DNA of 64,000 nt from Brachybacterium ginsengisoli (GCF_002407065.1 NZ_CP023564.1:434001-498000); one strand, 5' to 3'; shown: positions 15,883 to 24,991, counted from the first letter of the stretch. Notes: generated by a model from the sequence alone, not told the origin. A program made the numbers and translations.

Positions 15883-16278
15883 TCAGGCGAGGTGCAGGAA
15901 GTCGCGCAGCTCCGCGAAGGCCGAGGGCACCACGGAGTAGTGGGCCCAGCGGCCCTTCTGCTCGCGGGTGAGGAGGCCGGCATCCACCAGCTTCTTCATG
16001 TGGTGACTCACGGTGGGCTGGGAGATCCCGAGCGGCTCCGTGAGGTCGCAGGCGCACACGTCCCCGCAGCCGGCGGCGGCGACGTGGGAGAGCAGCTGCA
16101 GCCGGGTCGGGTCCGAGAGCGCCTTGAGCCGGGAGGCGAGATGCTCCGCCTCCTCGGCAGAGATCGGGGCGCCGCCCAGCGAGCAGCAGTCCTCGGCGCC
16201 CGCCGCTCCGGATGTGCAGCCATCGGAAGTCTCTTCGCCGAGAGGGGCGAGGGTGAGGGGCTGTGACGAGAGGGTCAT
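15883..16278 (-). CDS. arsR: ArsR family arsenic-responsive repressor
   Basis: A 131-residue DNA-binding repressor that leaves its operator when As(III) binds. The winged helix spans about 40-125, with the recognition region GISQPTVSHHMKKL (84-97). Cys75 and Cys77 in CGDVCACDL, with Cys71, are the likely arsenite ligands; further Cys at 21, 31 and 32 lie in the N-terminal tail. A TATGGT box six bases before the ATG at 16278 supports this start with no leader. An ATG at 16293 would lie inside the operator. It is divergent from acr3 and arsC. Confidence 0.92.
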   Translation of the reverse strand: MTLSSQPLTLAPLGEETSDGCTSGAAGAEDCCSLGGAPISAEEAEHLASRLKALSDPTRLQLLSHVAAAGCGDVCACDLTEPLGISQPTVSHHMKKLVDAGLLTREQKGRWAHYSVVPSAFAELRDFLHLA

Positions 16279-16284
16279 GGGATC

Positions 16285-16344
16285 ACCATACATTGACGTC
16301 CGTCTATGTGACGGGCTAGCGTTCCCCTCGATATCCGTCCATCG
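16285..16344. promoter_or_regulatory. shared divergent promoters and operator of the arsenic locus
   Basis: An inverted repeat CATTGACG-TC-CGTCTATG lies at 16291-16308. It occupies the spacer upstream of the arsR -10 box (TATGGT, 16285-16290, minus strand). On the plus strand it contains the acr3 -35 box TTGACG (16293-16298), followed after 18 bases by TAGCGT (16317-16322). One bound ArsR dimer could therefore block both promoters. A weaker, similar palindrome (CGATATCC-GTCCATCG) lies at 16329-16344. Confidence 0.65.
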
Positions 16345-16362
16345 GAAGAGGCAGCACCCGTC

Positions 16363-17487
16363 ATGTCGACGACCACCGCGCCCGGAGCGCCCACCAGCGT
16401 CGCCGACGAGATGTCGTTCCTGGACCGGTACCTGCCGGTCTGGATCCTGCTGGCGATGGGGCTCGGCCTGCTGCTGGGGCGCGCCGTGCCCGGGATCGCC
16501 CCCGCGCTCGAGTCCGTGAGCATCGCCGGGGTCTCCCTCCCGATCGCGGTGGGCCTGCTGGTGATGATGTACCCGGTGCTCGCCAAGGTGCGCTACGACG
16601 AGACGCGCCGCATCAGCGCCGACCGTCGGCTGATGATCACCTCGCTCGTGCTGAACTGGATCATCGGCCCCGCGCTCATGTTCGCCCTCGCCTGGATCTT
16701 CCTCGCGGACCTGCCCGAGTACCGCACCGGGCTGATCATCGTGGGCCTCGCCCGCTGCATCGCCATGGTGCTGATCTGGAACGACCTCGCCTGCGGCGAC
16801 CGCGAGGCCGCCGCCGTGCTGGTCGCGATCAACTCCGTCTTCCAGGTGCTCGCCTTCGGGGCACTCGGCTGGTTCTACCTGCAGGTGCTGCCCGCCTGGC
16901 TGGGTCTGTCCACCACGACGGTGGAGTTCTCGCTCGGCGCGATCGTGCTCAGCGTGCTCGTGTTCCTCGGCATCCCGCTGCTCGCCGGAGTCCTCACCCG
17001 GGTGCTCGGCGAGCGGGCCCGGGGCCGGGCCTGGTACGAGGAGACCTTCCTGCCGCGCATCGGCCCCTTCGCCCTCTACGGCCTGCTGTTCACGATCGTG
17101 CTGCTGTTCGCCCTGCAGGGGGACGCGATCGTCTCCGCCCCGGTGGACGTGGCCCGGATCGCGCTGCCGCTGCTGGTCTACTTCGTGCTCATGTTCGTGG
17201 GCTCCCTGTTGCTGGCCCGCGCCGTGGGGATGGACTACGCGCGGTCCACCACCGTCGCCTTCACCGCCTCGGGCAACAACTTCGAGCTCGCGATCGCCGT
17301 CGCGATCGGCACCTTCGGCGTCACCTCGGGTCAGGCGCTCGCCGGCGTCGTCGGCCCTCTCATCGAGGTCCCCGTCCTGGTCGCGCTGGTCTACGTCTCG
17401 CTGTGGCTGGGCCGTCGGCTCTTCCCCGGCGATCCCACCGTCCCCTCCGCCCGCACCCCCGCCGTCCCCGAGGAGATCTCCGCATGA
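16363..17487 (+). CDS. acr3: ACR3 family arsenite efflux transporter
   Basis: A 374-residue inner-membrane arsenite exporter with ten helices. [22 protein letters not shown] at the N-terminus, [19 protein letters not shown] near 127-145 with the essential thiolate Cys, and [16 protein letters not shown] near 303-318 are the ACR3 signatures. The ATG at 16363 follows GGAAGAGG at a slightly long spacing. Its stop overlaps the arsC start by four bases (ATGA). Expression should be under ArsR control through the operator at 16291-16308. Confidence 0.95.
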   Translation: MSTTTAPGAPTSVADEMSFLDRYLPVWILLAMGLGLLLGRAVPGIAPALESVSIAGVSLPIAVGLLVMMYPVLAKVRYDETRRISADRRLMITSLVLNWIIGPALMFALAWIFLADLPEYRTGLIIVGLARCIAMVLIWNDLACGDREAAAVLVAINSVFQVLAFGALGWFYLQVLPAWLGLSTTTVEFSLGAIVLSVLVFLGIPLLAGVLTRVLGERARGRAWYEETFLPRIGPFALYGLLFTIVLLFALQGDAIVSAPVDVARIALPLLVYFVLMFVGSLLLARAVGMDYARSTTVAFTASGNNFELAIAVAIGTFGVTSGQALAGVVGPLIEVPVLVALVYVSLWLGRRLFPGDPTVPSARTPAVPEEISA

Positions 17488-17918
17488 GCGCCGCATCCAC
17501 CACCCCGTCCGTCCTGTTCGTCTGCGTGAAGAACGGCGGCAAGTCCCAGATGGCCGCCGCCCTCATGGAGGCGCGCGCCTCCGGCGCCGTCGAGGTGCAC
17601 TCCGCCGGCACGAAGCCCGGTTCCGCGATCAACGCCCTCTCCGCCGAGGTGGTCGCCGAGGTCGGGGCGGACATGTCCGCAGGCTTCACGAAGCCGATCG
17701 ACCCCGCGGTGCTGGCCCGGGCGGACCGCGTCGTGGTGCTCGGCGAGGAGGCCGTGGTCGAGCCCGTCCCCGGCATGTCGGGGACCATCACCACCTGGGT
17801 CACCGACGAGCCCTCCGAGCGCGGCATCGAGGGCGCCGAGCGGATGCGCCTCGTGCGCGACGACATCGATCGCCGGGTGCGGTCCCTGCTCGCGGAGCTC
17901 ACGGCCGACGAGGGCTGA
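17484..17918 (+). CDS. arsC: arsenate reductase, low-molecular-weight phosphatase fold (mycothiol-linked type)
   Basis: A 144-residue cytoplasmic enzyme that reduces arsenate to arsenite for export by Acr3. The active loop is [13 protein letters not shown] with nucleophile Cys14. The sequence lacks the second and third cysteines used by thioredoxin-linked ArsC, and the CVKNGGKSQ form of the loop resembles corynebacterial ArsC1/ArsC2 (arsenate-mycothiol transferases); mycothiol use is inference. The gene is translationally coupled to acr3. It differs from the arsC remnant at 15631-15815, whose loop reads CVHNAGRSQ. Confidence 0.88.
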   Translation: MSAASTTPSVLFVCVKNGGKSQMAAALMEARASGAVEVHSAGTKPGSAINALSAEVVAEVGADMSAGFTKPIDPAVLARADRVVVLGEEAVVEPVPGMSGTITTWVTDEPSERGIEGAERMRLVRDDIDRRVRSLLAELTADEG

Positions 17919-17988
17919 GCGCCCGGCGTACGCTGGCGACGCTCCCTCGCGACACGGCCTACGGGACGCGAGCGGAAGCGAGGCACCC

Positions 17989-18345
17989 GTGACGGCGACA
18001 CCCGACCACGACACCTACATCGCGGCGGCGCCCGAGGCGTTCCGACCCCTGCTGGAGGGCCTGCGCGCGACCCTGGCCCGCGCCCTGCCGGACGCGGAGG
18101 AGGTCGTGGCCTACACCATGCCGGGCTTCCGGATCGACGGGACGATCGTCGCGGGCTACGCGGCGTTCACCCGGCAGTGCGGGCTGTACCTCCAGGCCGA
18201 GGCGCTCACGGAGCATGCCGAGGAGATCGCCGCCGCAGGGCTGAAGGCGACGAAGACGGGCATCACCTTCACGCTGAAGACGCCGATCCCGGACGGTCTC
18301 GTCGCGGAGCTCGCGCTGGCCTCGCGGAGGGCCGCAGGGGTCTGA
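17989..18345 (+). CDS. DUF1801 (YdhG-like) family protein
   Basis: A 118-residue small cytoplasmic protein. The segments TYIAAAPEAFRPLLEGLRATL, PDAEEVVAYTMPGFRIDG and the closing ITFTLKTPIPDGLVAELA are those of the iron-chaperone-like DUF1801 family. The function is not established. The start is a GTG at 17989 with GAGG upstream. It is 70 bases from arsC and may be transcribed separately; a TACGCT lies at about 17930. Confidence 0.8.
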   Translation: MTATPDHDTYIAAAPEAFRPLLEGLRATLARALPDAEEVVAYTMPGFRIDGTIVAGYAAFTRQCGLYLQAEALTEHAEEIAAAGLKATKTGITFTLKTPIPDGLVAELALASRRAAGV

Positions 18346-18369
18346 CGCCCCGGGCCGTGGTCTCGAGCC

Positions 18370-19185
18370 TCAGGGCCGACGGGGCCCGGGCGGTGCGTCC
18401 TCGAGCATCGCGTCGTAGCCCGCCCGGAAGTCCGGCACCTCGAGATGCCCCAGCAGCTCATGCAGCGCCGCGGCGTCCAGCACCGTGCCCGTACCGGGAT
18501 CCGGGGAGACGCGCGGCGGGACGGGCACGCCGAGCCGCTGCGCGAGATGCGTGACGACCTCGCCGAGCCGGGCGGGTGCGCCGTCGGCCGCATGGAGCAG
18601 CGCCGGCGGCTCGGGCGCCGACAGCAGCGCGACGATCGCTCGCGCCAGATCGACCTCGTGGATCCGGTTGGTGCGGCGGTCGTGCTCGACGGGCCGCCCT
18701 TCCAGGACGGTTCTGATCAGGAGGTCCCGGCCGGGGCCGTAGATCCCCGCGGGGCGCAGGATGCTCGCGCCGAACAGCTCGCGCGCCAGCTGCTCGCCCT
18801 CGACGAGCACCCGGGCGCGGTCGGAGCGGGGCCGGGCGGGATCGGCCTCGGTGAGCGGGCGCGAGGCGTCGTAGCCCTCGAGCACGCGCGTCGAGGAGAC
18901 GAACACGGTGCGCCGCGGGAGCGAGGGGAGCGCGGCCGCGAGATGCGCGAGCGGCTCCCGATAGCTCGCGGCGACCGACGGGGCCAGCGTGATGACCATG
19001 GCGTCCGCCGCGGGGAGCGCGACGGACAGGGGAGCGCTGAGGTCCGCTGCGACGTGGGTGAACGTCGGCGGCAGGGAGCTCGGGTCGCGGCGCAGGCCGA
19101 GCACCTCGTCGCCGCCTGCGCCCAGCAGCTCGCCCACGCGGAGGCCCACCCGCCCGCAGCCCACCAGCAGGGTGCTCGCGGTCAC
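18370..19185 (-). CDS. NAD-dependent epimerase/dehydratase family protein
   Basis: A 271-residue Rossmann-fold protein of the extended SDR type (YeeZ-like). The dinucleotide loop is LLVGCGRVGLRVGELL near residues 6-21. RTVFVSSTRVLEGYD near 92-106 marks the catalytic strand; the usual YxxxK is not clear, so it may be an atypical SDR. ASILRPAGIYGPGRD near 140-154 is the substrate-side motif. The start is a GTG at 19185 with GGAAGGA six bases upstream. The substrate is unknown. Confidence 0.8.
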   Translation of the reverse strand: MTASTLLVGCGRVGLRVGELLGAGGDEVLGLRRDPSSLPPTFTHVAADLSAPLSVALPAADAMVITLAPSVAASYREPLAHLAAALPSLPRRTVFVSSTRVLEGYDASRPLTEADPARPRSDRARVLVEGEQLARELFGASILRPAGIYGPGRDLLIRTVLEGRPVEHDRRTNRIHEVDLARAIVALLSAPEPPALLHAADGAPARLGEVVTHLAQRLGVPVPPRVSPDPGTGTVLDAAALHELLGHLEVPDFRAGYDAMLEDAPPGPRRP

Positions 19186-19228
19186 GGCAGTCCTTCCGGT
19201 CGGTGAGGCTCCAGTATCGCCGGAGGGC

Positions 19229-20119
19229 TCACTCCTCGCGGGGCTTCACCGGCATCGTCATCGGCGCGATCGGCTTCTGCGAGGCGGCGAGGGAGGCGAG
19301 GAGACGCAGCCGCTCCTCGCTCGGGGAGCCGGGCTCCGCCGTGCAGACGAACATCATCCAGCCGGGGGTGCCGGGCAGCTCGAGGCCGTCGAAGGTGAGC
19401 TCGAGCTCGCCCACCTGCGGATGGAGCATCCGCTTCACGCCCGCGCGGTGGTACCGGACGTCGTGCGCGGACCAGCGCTGACGGAACTCCTCGCTGCGGG
19501 TGACGAGCTCGCCGATCAGGTCCGTGAGGTGGGTGTCGCGGGGGTTCTGCCCGGCCGTGAGCCGCAGCGAGGCCACGATGCTGTCCGCCGAGCGCTCCCA
19601 GGCCGGGTAGAAGGTGCGCGAGGCCGCGCTGAGGAACACGAACCGGGCCGTGTTGCCGCGCGCCTCCGGGTCCTCGAGCAGCGGCGCGTGCAGGGTCCGG
19701 CCCAGCGCGTTGAGGGCCACGAGGTCCTTCCGCGGGGTCACGATCCAGGCCGGCGCATCGGTGATCGCGTCCAGGATGCGCTGCAGGGACGGGCGCATCG
19801 ACGTCGAGGGGCGAGAGGGGCGGCGACGTACGGCGGCCGGTCCCGCGGCGCGCGCGAGGGCGTGGAGGTGGTCGGTCTCGGCGTCGGTGAGCTGGAGGGC
19901 CGTGGCGAGGGCATCGAGGATCTCGGGGGAGACCCCGGCGAGGTCGCCGCGCTCCATGCGCACGTAGTAGTCCACGCTCACCCCGGCGAGGAAGGCCACC
20001 TCCTCGCGGCGCAGTCCCGGGACCCGTCGACGCCCGCCGCCGACGATCCCGGCCTGCGCGGGGGTGAGCCGTCCGCGACGGCTGGTGAGGAACTCCCTCA
20101 CGTCCTGGCGGTTGTCCAT
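19229..20119 (-). CDS. XRE-type regulator with MmyB-like ligand-binding domain
   Basis: A 296-residue transcription factor. The N-terminal helix-turn-helix (about 5-85) includes LTPAQAGI, RRVPGLRREEVAFLAGVSVD and YYVRMERGDLAGVSPEILDAL, the typical MmyB start. The remaining 200 residues form the PAS-like MmyB domain, with WIVTPRKDLVALNALGRTLH and the closing block around PGWMMFVCTAEPGSPSEERL. The ATG at 20119 is preceded by a TAGCCT box at the leaderless spacing. It is divergent from the MFS exporter at 20261 and may control it. Confidence 0.9.
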   Translation of the reverse strand: MDNRQDVREFLTSRRGRLTPAQAGIVGGGRRRVPGLRREEVAFLAGVSVDYYVRMERGDLAGVSPEILDALATALQLTDAETDHLHALARAAGPAAVRRRPSRPSTSMRPSLQRILDAITDAPAWIVTPRKDLVALNALGRTLHAPLLEDPEARGNTARFVFLSAASRTFYPAWERSADSIVASLRLTAGQNPRDTHLTDLIGELVTRSEEFRQRWSAHDVRYHRAGVKRMLHPQVGELELTFDGLELPGTPGWMMFVCTAEPGSPSEERLRLLASLAASQKPIAPMTMPVKPREE

Positions 20120-20125
20120 GCGGCC

Positions 20126-20131
20126 AGGCTA
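20126..20131 (-). promoter_or_regulatory. -10 box of the XRE regulator gene, leaderless
   Basis: TAGCCT on the minus strand lies six bases before the ATG at 20119, with no Shine-Dalgarno sequence between. Confidence 0.45.
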
Positions 20132-20260
20132 CGGCGGGAACGGGGAGGCAAGGGGGTAAGGGCAGTACCTGGACCGGCAGGGACTTCCCCGCACCCGCGC
20201 GCCGGTGTGTACTCGGTCAGGACGACGGCGTGATCGTCGACCCCTATTCCGAGGACCTCC

Positions 20261-21457
20261 GTGAACCGACTCCTGATGCCCTCCGCGGCGCTCCTGTGGG
20301 GGCTGCAGATCGCCTTCCTCAGCCCCTCCCTGGCGCTGATCCTCACCTCGCTCTACGGGGCGTCGATGGTCGAGGTGGGCTGGGTGCTCGCGATCTACAA
20401 CGCGAGCGGCTTCGTCGCCTCGCTGGTCCTGCCGGCCTGGGCGGACCGTCATCTCGACTACCTCCGGCCCATGCTCGGCGCCGGGGTGCTCACGGCGCTG
20501 CTCGTGCTGCTGCTCGCCACGGTCACGACCCTGCCCCTGGTCACGATCGCCCTGGTGGTGCTCGGCGGTCCCGCCGGTGTGGGCACCTCGATGATGTTCG
20601 CCCACCTGCGGCACTCGGGGGCGCGGGCCTCGCAGGTCATGAACATGCGCGCGGTGGTCTCGGCCGCCTGGGTCGCGGGCCCGCCGGTCGCGACGCTGAT
20701 CATCGGCTGGTACGGCCCCCGCGCGATCCTGGTCGCGATCGGGGCGGTCGCGCTGCTGAACATCGCGACGACGATGGCGATGATGTCCCTCCGTCGGCGG
20801 GAGTCCCTCGCGGCCGACGGGGCTGCGGCGCCCGTCGTGCACGAGGACTCCGTCGCCCTCGGGACAACCGGGATCGTGCTCGTGACCACGGCGTTCGTCC
20901 TGCTCCAGGCGACCAACGCGACGAGCATGTCCTTCCTCGCGGTGTACGTCCCGCAGACCCTCGGGATCGACGTGCTCTGGGCGGGCATCGCTCTGGGCCT
21001 CGCGGCCGGGCTCGAGATCCCCGCGCTGATGCTCATCGGCCGGCTCACCGAGCGCTTCTCGAGCCTGGGCCTGATCGTCACCGGCTGCCTCGCCGGCATC
21101 GTCTACTACGCGGGCGTCGCGGTCGCGACCGGGCCGGTGCTCCTGCTCGTGCTGCAGCCGCTGAACGCCTGGTGCTTCGCAGGCATCGGCGGCGTGGGTC
21201 TGACGCTCTTCCAGCAGATGATCTCGCGCCCGGGACTGTCCACCGGCCTCTACATGAACACCCGTCGGATCGGCGCGATCCTCTCCGGGCCGCTGATCGC
21301 CCTGGGCGGCGCGACCCTCCTCGGACTGCGCGCCACCTTCCTGGCCTGTGCGCTCCTCACCGTGATCGGGATGGTGATCATCCTCGTCGCCGCCCGGCGC
21401 GGCACCGCGGTGATCCGCGGATCACAGGAGGCTTCCGTCGGCCCGGCGCAGGCGTAG
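20261..21457 (+). CDS. MFS exporter, sugar efflux (SetA-like) type
   Basis: A 398-residue 12-helix major facilitator. The N-terminus and the segments GWVLAIYNASGFVASLVLPAWADRH (loop 2-3 with the D-R-H end), MFAHLRHSGARASQVMNMRAVVSAAWVAGPP and GLSTGLYMNTRRIGAILSGPL resemble the Set family of sugar efflux proteins. The start is GTG 20261 with GAGGACCTCC upstream. It is divergent from an MmyB-type regulator. The last codons overlap the TAGCAT promoter of trkH. Substrate is not known. Confidence 0.85.
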   Translation: MNRLLMPSAALLWGLQIAFLSPSLALILTSLYGASMVEVGWVLAIYNASGFVASLVLPAWADRHLDYLRPMLGAGVLTALLVLLLATVTTLPLVTIALVVLGGPAGVGTSMMFAHLRHSGARASQVMNMRAVVSAAWVAGPPVATLIIGWYGPRAILVAIGAVALLNIATTMAMMSLRRRESLAADGAAAPVVHEDSVALGTTGIVLVTTAFVLLQATNATSMSFLAVYVPQTLGIDVLWAGIALGLAAGLEIPALMLIGRLTERFSSLGLIVTGCLAGIVYYAGVAVATGPVLLLVLQPLNAWCFAGIGGVGLTLFQQMISRPGLSTGLYMNTRRIGAILSGPLIALGGATLLGLRATFLACALLTVIGMVIILVAARRGTAVIRGSQEASVGPAQA

Positions 21458-21460
21458 CAT
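21455..21460 (+). promoter_or_regulatory. -10 box of trkH inside the MFS stop codon
   Basis: TAGCAT begins with the TAG stop of the upstream MFS gene and is followed by seven bases and the GTG start of trkH, the leaderless spacing seen elsewhere in the window. Confidence 0.45.
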
Positions 21461-21467
21461 TCCGCGC

Positions 21468-22829
21468 GTGCCACCACTCGGGCCGCTCCGGCCTTCCCGC
21501 ACCGACCGGCGACCGCGCCCCACCCGGACGGTCTTCCTCGCCTTCGCCCTCAGCGCCGTCCTGGGGACGCTCCTGCTGATGCACCCGGCCGCCTCGACCG
21601 GTCCCGGCGGCGCCGGGGTGATGGAGGCGCTGTTCACCGCGGTCTCCTCGCTGTGCGTCACCGGGCTGATCGTGGTGGACACCCCCGTCTTCTGGACGGC
21701 GTTCGGGCAGGTCGTGATCCTCGCGCTGATCCAGCTCGGCGGCCTCGGCGTGATGACCTTCGCCTCCGTGGTGGGCATCGCCGTGGTCCGCAAGCTGTCC
21801 CTTCGCTCGAAGCTCACCGCCGCCGCGGAGGTCAAGAGCTTCGGCATCGAGGACGTGCGCACCCTCGCGCTGAGCGTCGTGCGGATCTCTCTCGCCATCG
21901 AGGCGATCGCGGCGGCGATCCTCACGCTGCGCTTCGCCCTCACCTATGACGAGTCGTGGGGAAGGGCGCTGTGGCTCGGCGTCTTCCATTCGATCTCCTC
22001 CTTCAACAACGCCGGCTTCGCGCTCTACAGCGACAGCCTCATGTCCTTCTCCGATGATCCCGTGGTGCTCCTGACCACGAGCGGCGCGACCGTGCTCGGC
22101 GGCCTCGGGTTCCCCGTGCTGATGCAGCTCATGAAGCATCTGGGCACCGTGCGGCTGTGGACGATGAACACCCGGATCGTGCTCGCGGCGACCCCGCTGC
22201 TGCTCGTCCTCGGCACCGTGTACATCACCGCGCTCGAGTGGACCAATCCGGCGACCCTCGGCGGGATGCCCCCTCACCTGCGGATCCTCAACGGCTTCGC
22301 GATGTCGGCCCAGACCCGCACCGCGGGCTTCAACTCGATCGACACCTCGGCGATGGACCCTGCGACCTGGCTGGGCATGGACCTGCTGATGTTCATCGGC
22401 GGAGGCCCCGCGGGCACGGCGGGCGGCATCAAGGTCACCACCTTCGCCGTGCTGTTCTTCCTGATGCTCGGCGAGCTGCGCGGCGCCGGCGCCGTGACCG
22501 TGTTCGGCAAGCGTCTCTCCCGGGCGGTGCATCGCCAGGCGATCACCGTCATCGTGATGGCGGTCGGCCTCGTGGTCGCCGCGACCGTCGCGCTCATGCT
22601 CATGACCGACTTCTCCCTCGACCAGATCCTGTTCGAGGTGGTCTCGGCGTTCGCCACGGTGGGCCTGTCCACGGGGATCACCGCGGACCTCCCCGTCGGT
22701 GCGCAGCTGATCATCGTCGCGCTCATGTTCATCGGCCGCCTGGGCCCGATCACGGTCGCCACCGGCCTCGCCCTGCGCCGGCGCACGCTCCTCTACGACC
22801 TCCCCAAGGAAAGGCCGATCATTGGCTAA
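21468..22829 (+). CDS. trkH: Trk/Ktr potassium uptake membrane subunit
   Basis: A 453-residue potassium channel-like subunit with four M1-P-M2 repeats. The four pore segments are visible as AVSSLCVTGLIVVDT, SFNNAGFALYSD, TRTAGFNSIDTS and FATVGLSTGIT, each with the conserved Gly of the selectivity filter. The length matches KtrB/TrkH of Gram-positive bacteria. The start is GTG 21468. Its end overlaps the TrkA-like gene by eight bases, so both are co-translated and form the uptake complex. Confidence 0.93.
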   Translation: MPPLGPLRPSRTDRRPRPTRTVFLAFALSAVLGTLLLMHPAASTGPGGAGVMEALFTAVSSLCVTGLIVVDTPVFWTAFGQVVILALIQLGGLGVMTFASVVGIAVVRKLSLRSKLTAAAEVKSFGIEDVRTLALSVVRISLAIEAIAAAILTLRFALTYDESWGRALWLGVFHSISSFNNAGFALYSDSLMSFSDDPVVLLTTSGATVLGGLGFPVLMQLMKHLGTVRLWTMNTRIVLAATPLLLVLGTVYITALEWTNPATLGGMPPHLRILNGFAMSAQTRTAGFNSIDTSAMDPATWLGMDLLMFIGGGPAGTAGGIKVTTFAVLFFLMLGELRGAGAVTVFGKRLSRAVHRQAITVIVMAVGLVVAATVALMLMTDFSLDQILFEVVSAFATVGLSTGITADLPVGAQLIIVALMFIGRLGPITVATGLALRRRTLLYDLPKERPIIG

Positions 22830-23523
22830 GCACAGACTCTTCCGCACCGGCCTCTCCGCCGGTCCGACCTCCGACCGGTCCGTCGCGGTCATCGGCCTGG
22901 GCCGCTTCGGGCAGTCCCTCGCCCTCGAGCTCATGGACGAGGGCGCGGAGGTGCTCGGCATCGATGCGCGCGAGGACATCGTCCAGTCGCTCAACGGCAG
23001 GCTCACGCACGTCGTCCATGCCGACGCCACCGACGAGGCGGTGCTGCGGCAGCTCTCGATCCCCGAGTTCGACCGGGTCGTCATCGCGATCGGCAGCGAC
23101 ATCCAGGCCAGCATCCTGGTCACCTCGCTGCTGCTGCGCTTCGACATCCGGAAGATCTGGGCGAAGGCCGTCAGCGACCCGCACGGTCTGATCCTCGAGC
23201 AGCTGGGCATCCAGCACGTGATCTACCCGGAGAAGGACATGGGCCGACGGGTCGCCCACATCGTGCTGGGCACGATGCAGGACTTCATCGAGATCGACAC
23301 GGACTTCGCGATGGTCAAGACCGCGCTGAGCCCCGAGCTCGCGGGTGCGCGGCTCGGGGACAGCGGGATCCGCCGGCGGTACGGTGTGACCGTCACCTCC
23401 GTGAAGCCCGCGGGGGGCACCTGGCAGCCCGCCACGCAGGACACGGTGCTGCAGGAGGGGGACACCATCCTGGTCACCGGCCCCACGAAGCAGGCGGAGA
23501 CGTTCAGCCGCGGCATGTCCTGA
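22822..23523 (+). CDS. trkA: Trk/Ktr potassium uptake regulatory subunit
   Basis: A 233-residue cytoplasmic RCK protein that gates the TrkH channel by binding nucleotides. The N-terminal Rossmann fold has VIGLGRFGQSLALELMDEGA near 24-43 and an acidic strand end (GID). The C-terminal TrkA_C domain covers about 145-230. The start is a TTG at 22822 with GGAAAGG upstream; the ATG-less start is supported by the eight-base overlap with trkH. Confidence 0.93.
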   Translation: MAKHRLFRTGLSAGPTSDRSVAVIGLGRFGQSLALELMDEGAEVLGIDAREDIVQSLNGRLTHVVHADATDEAVLRQLSIPEFDRVVIAIGSDIQASILVTSLLLRFDIRKIWAKAVSDPHGLILEQLGIQHVIYPEKDMGRRVAHIVLGTMQDFIEIDTDFAMVKTALSPELAGARLGDSGIRRRYGVTVTSVKPAGGTWQPATQDTVLQEGDTILVTGPTKQAETFSRGMS

Positions 23524-23554
23524 CCTCGCCCGGGGCGCGGTCAGGGGCCAGGGG

Positions 23555-24541
23555 TCAGCCGACGATCAGACCGCGGTTCATCTGCAGCGCGTTGATCAGG
23601 GTGGAGCGGCTGTAGCCCCTGATGCCGATGCTCTTCGCGCGGCCCGGATCGGAGACCAGGATCCGCCCGGAGGAGTCCTTGCCCCGCGCCACGACGTAGT
23701 GCCCGTAGTTCGCCCCGGAGACGCCGAGCAGCTTCCCGTGGTTGACGTGCAGGATGGTGGTCCTCCCCACGGCGGCGGCATCGGTCGCGGCGGCGAAGGA
23801 GACCTGCGAGGCCGCACCCCGGGTGGCCCTGATGCCCCGGGCGAGGTCGGTGAGGTCCGAGCCGTAGTAGGAGACGCTCTTGACGGTGGGTCGGCCCGCG
23901 GGCGAGAGACCGCAGGACACGCGCATCCGCTCCACGACGGCCCGGTTGCCGGTGATCGAGGAGGTGTAGCCGCTGGGTGCTTTCCCGACGCCGACCAGTG
24001 CGATCACCGCGGCCGTCGGCCCGCAGTTCTCCGAGCTGAAGTAGCCCGTGCTCATCTGGTCGATCACGACGAGCTTGCCGGTGGTGGACGTCGGGGCGAC
24101 CACGCGCCTCACCCCGAGGGCGGACATGGTCTTCGCCCCGGCGCGGCCGTCGGCCACGAGCTTCTTGGAGGTCTGGTACTTCTTCATCGCGGCGACGGTG
24201 ACGCTGCCGTAGTCGCCGTCGACCACGAGGCCGAGCGGCTTCTGCACGGCCTTGACCACAGTCACGAGCTCGGCCTGGGTGATCGGGCCGGGGTCGCCGT
24301 CGGCGACGAGCCGACGATCGGTCTGGAAGGCCCTGATCGCGGTGCGGGACATGGGCCCGATCTGGCCGTCGACGACGCCGTCGTAGTAGTAGAGGCCCCA
24401 CAGGGACTTCTGGACGCCCGAGGTGGACAGCGCCTGGGCGGCGGTGGGCAGGAGCAGCCCGCCGGTGGCGAGCGCACCGGTGAGCGCGAGGCCGCGGAAG
24501 GCCGCGCGGCGGGTGACGGGGGCGGGGATGAGTCGTGACAT
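23555..24541 (-). CDS. Tat-exported C39-like protein with two peptidoglycan-binding domains
   Basis: A 328-residue secreted protein. The signal peptide has a twin-arginine motif (TRRAAFRGLAL at 10-20) and a cleavage site near AQA-LS (35-39). Two PG_binding_1 domains follow (about 42-92 and 95-142), each with a YDGVVDGQIG or VVDGDYGSVT core. Residues 155-328 are a C39-like peptidase domain with Cys173 (ENCGPT), His281 (NYGHYVV) and Asp298 (VSDPGR). That domain is paralogous to the whole mature protein at 13023-13673. The combination suggests a wall-anchored cysteine peptidase, possibly an endopeptidase of cell-wall crosslinks; this is inference. The ATG at 24541 has GGAG upstream at a long spacing. 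Confidence 0.8.
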   Translation of the reverse strand: MSRLIPAPVTRRAAFRGLALTGALATGGLLLPTAAQALSTSGVQKSLWGLYYYDGVVDGQIGPMSRTAIRAFQTDRRLVADGDPGPITQAELVTVVKAVQKPLGLVVDGDYGSVTVAAMKKYQTSKKLVADGRAGAKTMSALGVRRVVAPTSTTGKLVVIDQMSTGYFSSENCGPTAAVIALVGVGKAPSGYTSSITGNRAVVERMRVSCGLSPAGRPTVKSVSYYGSDLTDLARGIRATRGAASQVSFAAATDAAAVGRTTILHVNHGKLLGVSGANYGHYVVARGKDSSGRILVSDPGRAKSIGIRGYSRSTLINALQMNRGLIVG

Positions 24542-24991
24542 GGCGAGGGATCTCCGTCTCGTGGTGGCCGTGCAGGGGCTCCGTCGGGTCGGGACGGCGC
24601 TGCGGTCGACCGGTCGTGCCGTCATCCTGCGATGGCCGAACATCGCGACGCAGGCGATCACCGGAAGTCCTCGATCGGTTCCGGGCCTGTTCATGCCTGG
24701 GCCTCCGTCCAGCCATGGGGGATCCGGGTCCGTGCCCGACCGGTCAGGAGACGGCGCGCGTCTCCTGCGAAAGTCGGGTGCGCTCCGAGGGCGTGGCGGG
24801 AAGAATGGGGATCGAGCTCCCGCCGGGTCGCCACCGGGCCCGCGGGATCGGGCTGGGCCGTCGGGCCCGCGGTGCACAGCGATCGCTTCGAGGACAGGAG
24901 CTGTCCTCCACCGCCCCTACGCTCCGACTGAGACCTCGGCCGCTCACCCCCGTCGGCCGGGCCGCACGACCATGCACCGGGAGATCCCTCC
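24542..24991. other. gene-free stretch between the C39-like gene and the ABC exporter
   Basis: This 450-base divergent region has no supportable gene. It contains the putative operator and -10 box of the ABC exporter at 24890-24923. Nothing else stands out. Confidence 0.5.
24890..24923 (+). promoter_or_regulatory. palindrome next to a -10 box upstream of the ABC exporter
   Basis: GAGGACAG-GAG-CTGTCCTC is a perfect 8-base inverted repeat (24890-24908). A TACGCT -10 box follows at 24918-24923. The palindrome covers the expected -35 position, so it is a candidate operator. No regulator gene is adjacent. Confidence 0.45.
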
